Source of the DNA: CAMCYM01 sp041191165
GTDB lineage: Bacteria > Bacteroidota > Bacteroidia > Flavobacteriales_D > Sanyastnellaceae
Direction of reading: 5' to 3'
Length of the DNA: 17,288 bases
NCBI GenBank assembly: GCA_041191165.1
Contig: JBEEPJ010000022.1
Coordinates: 1 to 17,288 of the forward strand
The notes beneath the pieces were generated by a model. That model was not told the origin of the DNA. It made no database searches and was given only the letters and a program-made list of their open reading frames with translations. The first letter of the stretch is position 1; each line of letters starts with the position of its first letter. Below are positions 13,848 to 17,288 of this stretch, one piece after another. The position numbers were made by a program, and so were the translations under genes.

Positions 13848-16209
13848 AGGAAATCGAAGGTATCGCCTTGAACAAGGCGAATGAAACAGCTTGATTGCGA
13901 AGATTCCCGTCCTCGATCTGGGACTCGAAGTTGATCAGGTAGGTATTCTCTCGTCCGTAAGCGTTGTACACCGAAAAGGTCCACTCCCCACCGCGAAAGG
14001 CCTGCCAAGCCGCGGAACCGCTCCGTTCAATCCCTTTCTGGCTGCGCAAGGTCAAGCCCACATCCAAACGGTGGTAGGCCGGAAAGCGCCCGGCATTGCG
14101 GGCGGTGTACTGCGTGACCAATCGGCCGTCGATTTGGTAAAGTCCCGTGGGGAAAGTCGCCGGGTCTCCCGTATGGTACACCCAGTTCGCCGAGAGCGAA
14201 ACCCTGGGACTGACCTCCCACATGGCCACCGCCGAAAAGTCGTGGATCCGGTCCGAACTCGCGGGAAAGGGATGGCCATCATCCACCGTGGCAAACGTCC
14301 GAAAAGACCGGCTCAACGTGTAAGCCACCCAACCCGTCAGCTTTCCGCGCTGACGACGGAGCATGCATTCCAAGCCATATGCTTCGCCATCCCCAGAGAC
14401 CACCTCGGACTCCAGGGTCTCCGGGGCGAACACATCTGCACCCACCCGAAACTCCAGGACATCCTGCATGGATTTGTAGTACGCCTCCAGGCCCAACGTC
14501 AACCCCGCCTCCACCCAGGGGCGCGTCCAGCCCACACTCACCTGATCCGCCACCAACGGACGGATGTTGTTCGAAACCGGCATCCACAAATCCGTCGGAT
14601 TCCCCGCCGCCGAATTGGAAACGAGGTGCAAATACTGCCGATTGCGCTCGAGGGAGGCCTTCCATCCATTCCCCTCGCCCGTGACACCTTGCAAGGACCA
14701 GCGAGGCTCGAGCCCCCCCTGAGCAGATATCGCGCCCCAACCTCCGTCCCGCTGAGCCACGACGGTTCCCCCCGCATCCAAGTCGAAGACCGGTCCGCCC
14801 ACCCAATCGAAGCGCGACCACCGCAATCCGGCAATCATCTTCCAGGATTCGTTGAGGCTCCACTCATCTTCCACATAGAGCGCAGACTCCAGCCCCAGGC
14901 GCTGCGGAAGCGGGTCCGGATCCACCGAGACCGCATCGGAGAAGCGGTGCCGCATGGCCAGCGCTCCAAACCGCAGCGTGTGATTCGCCGTGGCATACCA
15001 GGTGAAATCCTGTTTGATTTGGCCATCCTGAATGCCCGCATCCCGGTAGAATGAAAAATCTTCAATGCCAAACCCAATCCGGTAACGATAGTCGCTCCAG
15101 ATGACCGATGTGTTGGAGAAAATTCGGTCGGAAATCAGTGCATTCCAGCGCAACGTGGCCGTTTGGTTGCCCCATCGCAACAGGAAGAGGTCGGCAAAAT
15201 CAAAGTCATCCCGGCCATTGTAGAACGACAGGAACAACCGGTGGCGACCGTTTTTAAACCGGTAATTCGCCTTGGCGTTGATGTCATAGAAATAGAGTGC
15301 CGTTTTGCGAAGGGCCTCATCCGAGCTGAGCTTCAAGAACAAATCCGCATAGGTTCTCCGACCGGAAATCAACCACGCCCCCTGTCCACCTGCCAGCGGA
15401 CCTTCGATTGTTAATCTGCTCGATATCAGTCCTATCCCGCCCTGAACGACCACCTTGTTGGCGTTGCCATCCTTCATGCGAATGTCCAAGACACTCGAAG
15501 CCCTGCCCCCGTAACGGGCGGGGATGCCGGATTTGTAGAGCTCCGCGGAGTGGAGGGCATCCCCGTTGAAAACACTGAAAAAGCCGAGCAGGTGACTGGG
15601 ATTGTACACGGGTGCCTCGTCGAGGAGAATGAGGTTTTGGTCTGCCCCGCCGCCGCGCACGAAGAACCCGCTGCCCCCGTCTGACGTCGCTTGAACGCCT
15701 GGCATGAGCTGAATCGCCTTGATGACATCCCGCTCGCCGAAGAGCTGAGGGATCGCCCGGGCCTCTTCGGGCCGGAGTTCCAAGGTGCCAATGCGCGCAG
15801 CCTGTTCCATGACCGTTCCGCGTTCGGCTGCCACCACCGCCTCCCCAGTCACCACTGAAAGCGGCTCAAGCGCGATGGTCACCCCTTTCCAATCCGCGGG
15901 CTGTCCGGGCAGCTCCCATCGGAAAGTCTCGTAACCCAAGAAGCGCACCACCAACGCACCGCATCCGCTGGCATCGGGCATCACGAAGTAGCCATAGGCG
16001 TTGGTCATGGCCCCGCGCGCTGGATCTTCGGCACACTGCACGGTGGCCCCGATCAAGGTCTCCCCTGTCAACCGGTCGGTTACGGTTCCCGAAGCCGAGG
16101 CCCGATCTTGACCCCAACTCACCAGTACACCGCAACCCAGCCCCATGAGGAGGAGAGCTGCTCGAAAGAGATACGAAACGGGTTGAGGGAAAGGCATCAG
16201 CAGCGGCAT
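13831..16209 (-). CDS. TonB-dependent outer-membrane receptor with carboxypeptidase-like N-terminal domain
   Basis: This outer-membrane barrel imports a bound ligand using energy from TonB-ExbBD. The 792-residue protein has a signal peptide (about 1-33, ending SWGQ). A carboxypeptidase-regulatory-like domain spans 38-115, with GTVTDRLTGETLIGATV and NAYGYFVMP. A plug domain spans about 125-245, with ERDVIKAIQLMPGV, FFVRGGGADQNLILLDEAPV and ARYGGRASSVLDIRMKDG. The beta-barrel then runs to the aromatic C-terminus ISYDFKF. This is not SusC: the length is shorter and no SusD partner follows; instead a DUF4249 lipoprotein overlaps its 3' end. I chose the ATG at 16209 over the adjacent TTG at 16212; ATG 16197 is also possible. 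The ligand is unknown. It is the first gene of an array that ends in an efflux system. Confidence 0.93.
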   Translation of the reverse strand: MPLLMPFPQPVSYLFRAALLLMGLGCGVLVSWGQDRASASGTVTDRLTGETLIGATVQCAEDPARGAMTNAYGYFVMPDASGCGALVVRFLGYETFRWELPGQPADWKGVTIALEPLSVVTGEAVVAAERGTVMEQAARIGTLELRPEEARAIPQLFGERDVIKAIQLMPGVQATSDGGSGFFVRGGGADQNLILLDEAPVYNPSHLLGFFSVFNGDALHSAELYKSGIPARYGGRASSVLDIRMKDGNANKVVVQGGIGLISSRLTIEGPLAGGQGAWLISGRRTYADLFLKLSSDEALRKTALYFYDINAKANYRFKNGRHRLFLSFYNGRDDFDFADLFLLRWGNQTATLRWNALISDRIFSNTSVIWSDYRYRIGFGIEDFSFYRDAGIQDGQIKQDFTWYATANHTLRFGALAMRHRFSDAVSVDPDPLPQRLGLESALYVEDEWSLNESWKMIAGLRWSRFDWVGGPVFDLDAGGTVVAQRDGGWGAISAQGGLEPRWSLQGVTGEGNGWKASLERNRQYLHLVSNSAAGNPTDLWMPVSNNIRPLVADQVSVGWTRPWVEAGLTLGLEAYYKSMQDVLEFRVGADVFAPETLESEVVSGDGEAYGLECMLRRQRGKLTGWVAYTLSRSFRTFATVDDGHPFPASSDRIHDFSAVAMWEVSPRVSLSANWVYHTGDPATFPTGLYQIDGRLVTQYTARNAGRFPAYHRLDVGLTLRSQKGIERSGSAAWQAFRGGEWTFSVYNAYGRENTYLINFESQIEDGNLRNQAVSFALFKAIPSISYDFKF

Positions 16210-16254
16210 CAAGGGCGCAAAGGTCTGACCCGATGGACTGCAAAGTCGTTTGGC

Positions 16255-16284
16255 GAACGTTTGGACTTTAAAAAATTAACGTTC
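16255..16284. promoter_or_regulatory. Inverted repeat upstream of the TonB-dependent receptor gene
   Basis: The arms GAACGTT (16255-16261) and AACGTTC (16278-16284) are perfectly complementary, with a 16-base AT-rich spacer. They lie in the 108-base gap between the surface protein stop and the receptor start, about 46 bases before the ATG. Two half-sites one and a half to two helical turns apart would suit an operator for a dimeric regulator. There is no U tract after it in either direction that would make a good terminator. No clear TAnnTTTG was found for the receptor. Confidence 0.3.
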
Positions 16285-16317
16285 ATTCGCACTTGTCGCC
16301 TATCCTTCATACCGCCC

Positions 16318-16665
16318 TCAGAAGGTATCCAAGTCCGTGGGTCGCATGATGCCAAACCACTTCAGCACCTTCTCGCCCACGCCCGGTACGTCCACGTGGA
16401 TGATGTACACCCCCCCCGCGATGGGCACATTCACCTCATTCTTGAGGTCCCAATCGAGCGAAGTGAGCGGATCCGCCTTGCGGTACGTGCGAATCAAAGT
16501 GCCATTGACGCTGTAAATCCGCACCGTGCAGACCTCCGGCAGGTTCGTGATCTTCACCCGGTTGTCGAGCCTTCCCGATTCATACCCGCTGAAAGCGTAA
16601 TAGGGGTTGGGCACCACGTTGATCTCATCGAGCACCGAGGTCAGCGTCGCCGTGCTGCCCGTCAC
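16318..16665 (-). CDS. C-terminal sorting-like domain of a large surface protein, split off by a frameshift
   Basis: This frame encodes the end of the protein whose body lies at 16698-17288. Its core reads INVVPNPYYAFSGYE, then VKITNLPEVCTVRIYSVNG, SLDWDLKNEVNVPIAGGVYIIHV and a final GEKVLKWFGIMRPTDLDTF. The PNP opening, the 'IYSVNG' strand and the GVYIIHV strand resemble the C-terminal domains that direct Bacteroidota proteins to the type IX secretion system, though this is a divergent form I know from very large surface proteins of the phylum. The frame stays open upstream of 16665 to a stop at 16756-16758 and holds the natural-looking LIYTFSTRSAATVTG. There is no credible start codon. It should be read as the same gene as its upstream neighbour, broken by a missing base. 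Confidence 0.75.
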   Translation of the reverse strand: MTGSTATLTSVLDEINVVPNPYYAFSGYESGRLDNRVKITNLPEVCTVRIYSVNGTLIRTYRKADPLTSLDWDLKNEVNVPIAGGVYIIHVDVPGVGEKVLKWFGIMRPTDLDTF

Positions 16666-16697
16666 CGTCGCCGCACTGCGCGTCGAGAAGGTGTAAA

Positions 16698-17288
16698 TCA
16701 GTTGTTCACCGAGCCCTCCGGATTGGTCACATCGATGGTCGTCGGCGAGTACTTGTCATACGCCTTCGCCACCCGCAACCGAATCCGTACATCGTTGGGC
16801 ACCAATCCCTGCTCCACCGGCAACAGCGCATAGTCCGGATTGAGCAACGAGGAACCTACCCATGTGCATGAACGGAACACCCGGCGCACATTCGTCGTGC
16901 TCGGATCCACCTCCAGGTTCGCGTGCAGGTAGTTCCCCTGGTCGTAGCCCGGCATCCTGTTGTCCGTGCCTTCTTCCGAACGCGAGTTCTTGAACACGTA
17001 AACCCAGTGCTGGCCGCCCGCATAAATCGCGCTGCCCGCACCCCCGCCGAAGGAGATGCCCCCGTAAATCCGGCTCGAAGGATTGAACAACATGTCGTTG
17101 CCGTTGTCCGCGCCCAACCAGGAGTCCTCCCCGAAGGCCATGTTCAACCGCTCGCCCGTCTCCAGGTCAATCGCATAACCCGGGAACCAGCCCATGCCCA
17201 CCGGCTGATCCCCCGTCGGGTTCGCCTCAGAAGCATTGTAGCCCGACTCCCCGGGACCGCGGCCGTTCTTGTCCACCGAGTAGTGGCG
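16698..17288 (-). CDS. Large surface or secreted protein, body fragment; 5' end outside window, 3' end frameshifted
   Basis: The frame is open from the right edge (RHYSVDKNGRGPGESGYNA) to a TGA at 16698-16700, giving 196 codons. It contains GWFPGYAIDLETGERLNMAFGED, LGADNGNDMLFNPSSRIYGG, HWVYVFKN and VPNDVRIRLRVAKAYDKYSP. These stretches resemble the region just before the C-terminal domain in very large Bacteroidota surface proteins, but I cannot name a family or function. The stop falls just where the conserved C-terminal domain should continue; that domain is found at once in the neighbouring frame. It is transcribed toward the TonB receptor gene. Confidence 0.75.
   Translation of the reverse strand, partial: RHYSVDKNGRGPGESGYNASEANPTGDQPVGMGWFPGYAIDLETGERLNMAFGEDSWLGADNGNDMLFNPSSRIYGGISFGGGAGSAIYAGGQHWVYVFKNSRSEEGTDNRMPGYDQGNYLHANLEVDPSTTNVRRVFRSCTWVGSSLLNPDYALLPVEQGLVPNDVRIRLRVAKAYDKYSPTTIDVTNPEGSVNN

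Noticed and set aside
16210..16212. TTG start for the TonB receptor
   Set aside because: An ATG follows at once and a better signal peptide start is possible there; the TTG adds nothing.

Overview
The window looks like a chromosomal segment of a GC-rich member of the Bacteroidota, probably near Flavobacteriales; I cannot place it more finely. The evidence is a TonB-dependent receptor with a carboxypeptidase-like N-terminal domain paired with a DUF4249 lipoprotein, a surface protein ending in a type IX secretion (T9SS)-like C-terminal domain, several promoter-like TAnnTTTG elements, an almost complete lack of Shine-Dalgarno sequences, and a Bacteroidota-style L34 protein. I see no mobile element, CRISPR array, tRNA or rRNA.

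Left part (1-2700): ahcY (S-adenosylhomocysteine hydrolase, minus strand, cut at the left edge just before its last few codons) is divergent from an Sfp-type 4'-phosphopantetheinyl transferase. The small rpmH gene (ribosomal protein L34, minus strand) follows, with its own promoter and two candidate downstream terminators.

Middle part (2701-7246, plus strand): a homodimer-type ABC exporter with an unusual Ala/Gly-rich insertion in its first outer loop, then a tight three-gene run: GDP-mannose 4,6-dehydratase (gmd), an unrecognised acidic protein, and a secreted DNA/RNA non-specific nuclease whose start overlaps the stop of the unknown gene.

Right part (7314-16209, minus strand): five genes with almost no space between them, in transcription order TonB-dependent receptor, DUF4249 lipoprotein, periplasmic adaptor (HlyD/MFP), RND pump and TolC-like outer-membrane channel. 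The last three form a complete tripartite efflux system. The layout suggests that the receptor/lipoprotein pair and the efflux pump are co-transcribed.

Right edge (16318-17288, minus strand): the C-terminal part of a large surface or secreted protein. Its body and its C-terminal sorting-like domain lie in different reading frames, so one base appears to be missing between about 16698 and 16758. This is either a real disruption or a sequence error.

The most notable unexplained signals are four exact copies of TTTGGCCTA, all in intergenic DNA before genes; a probable leaderless start for the phosphopantetheinyl transferase; the ABC exporter's low-complexity insertion; the receptor-plus-efflux gene array; and the unknown gene coupled to the secreted nuclease.
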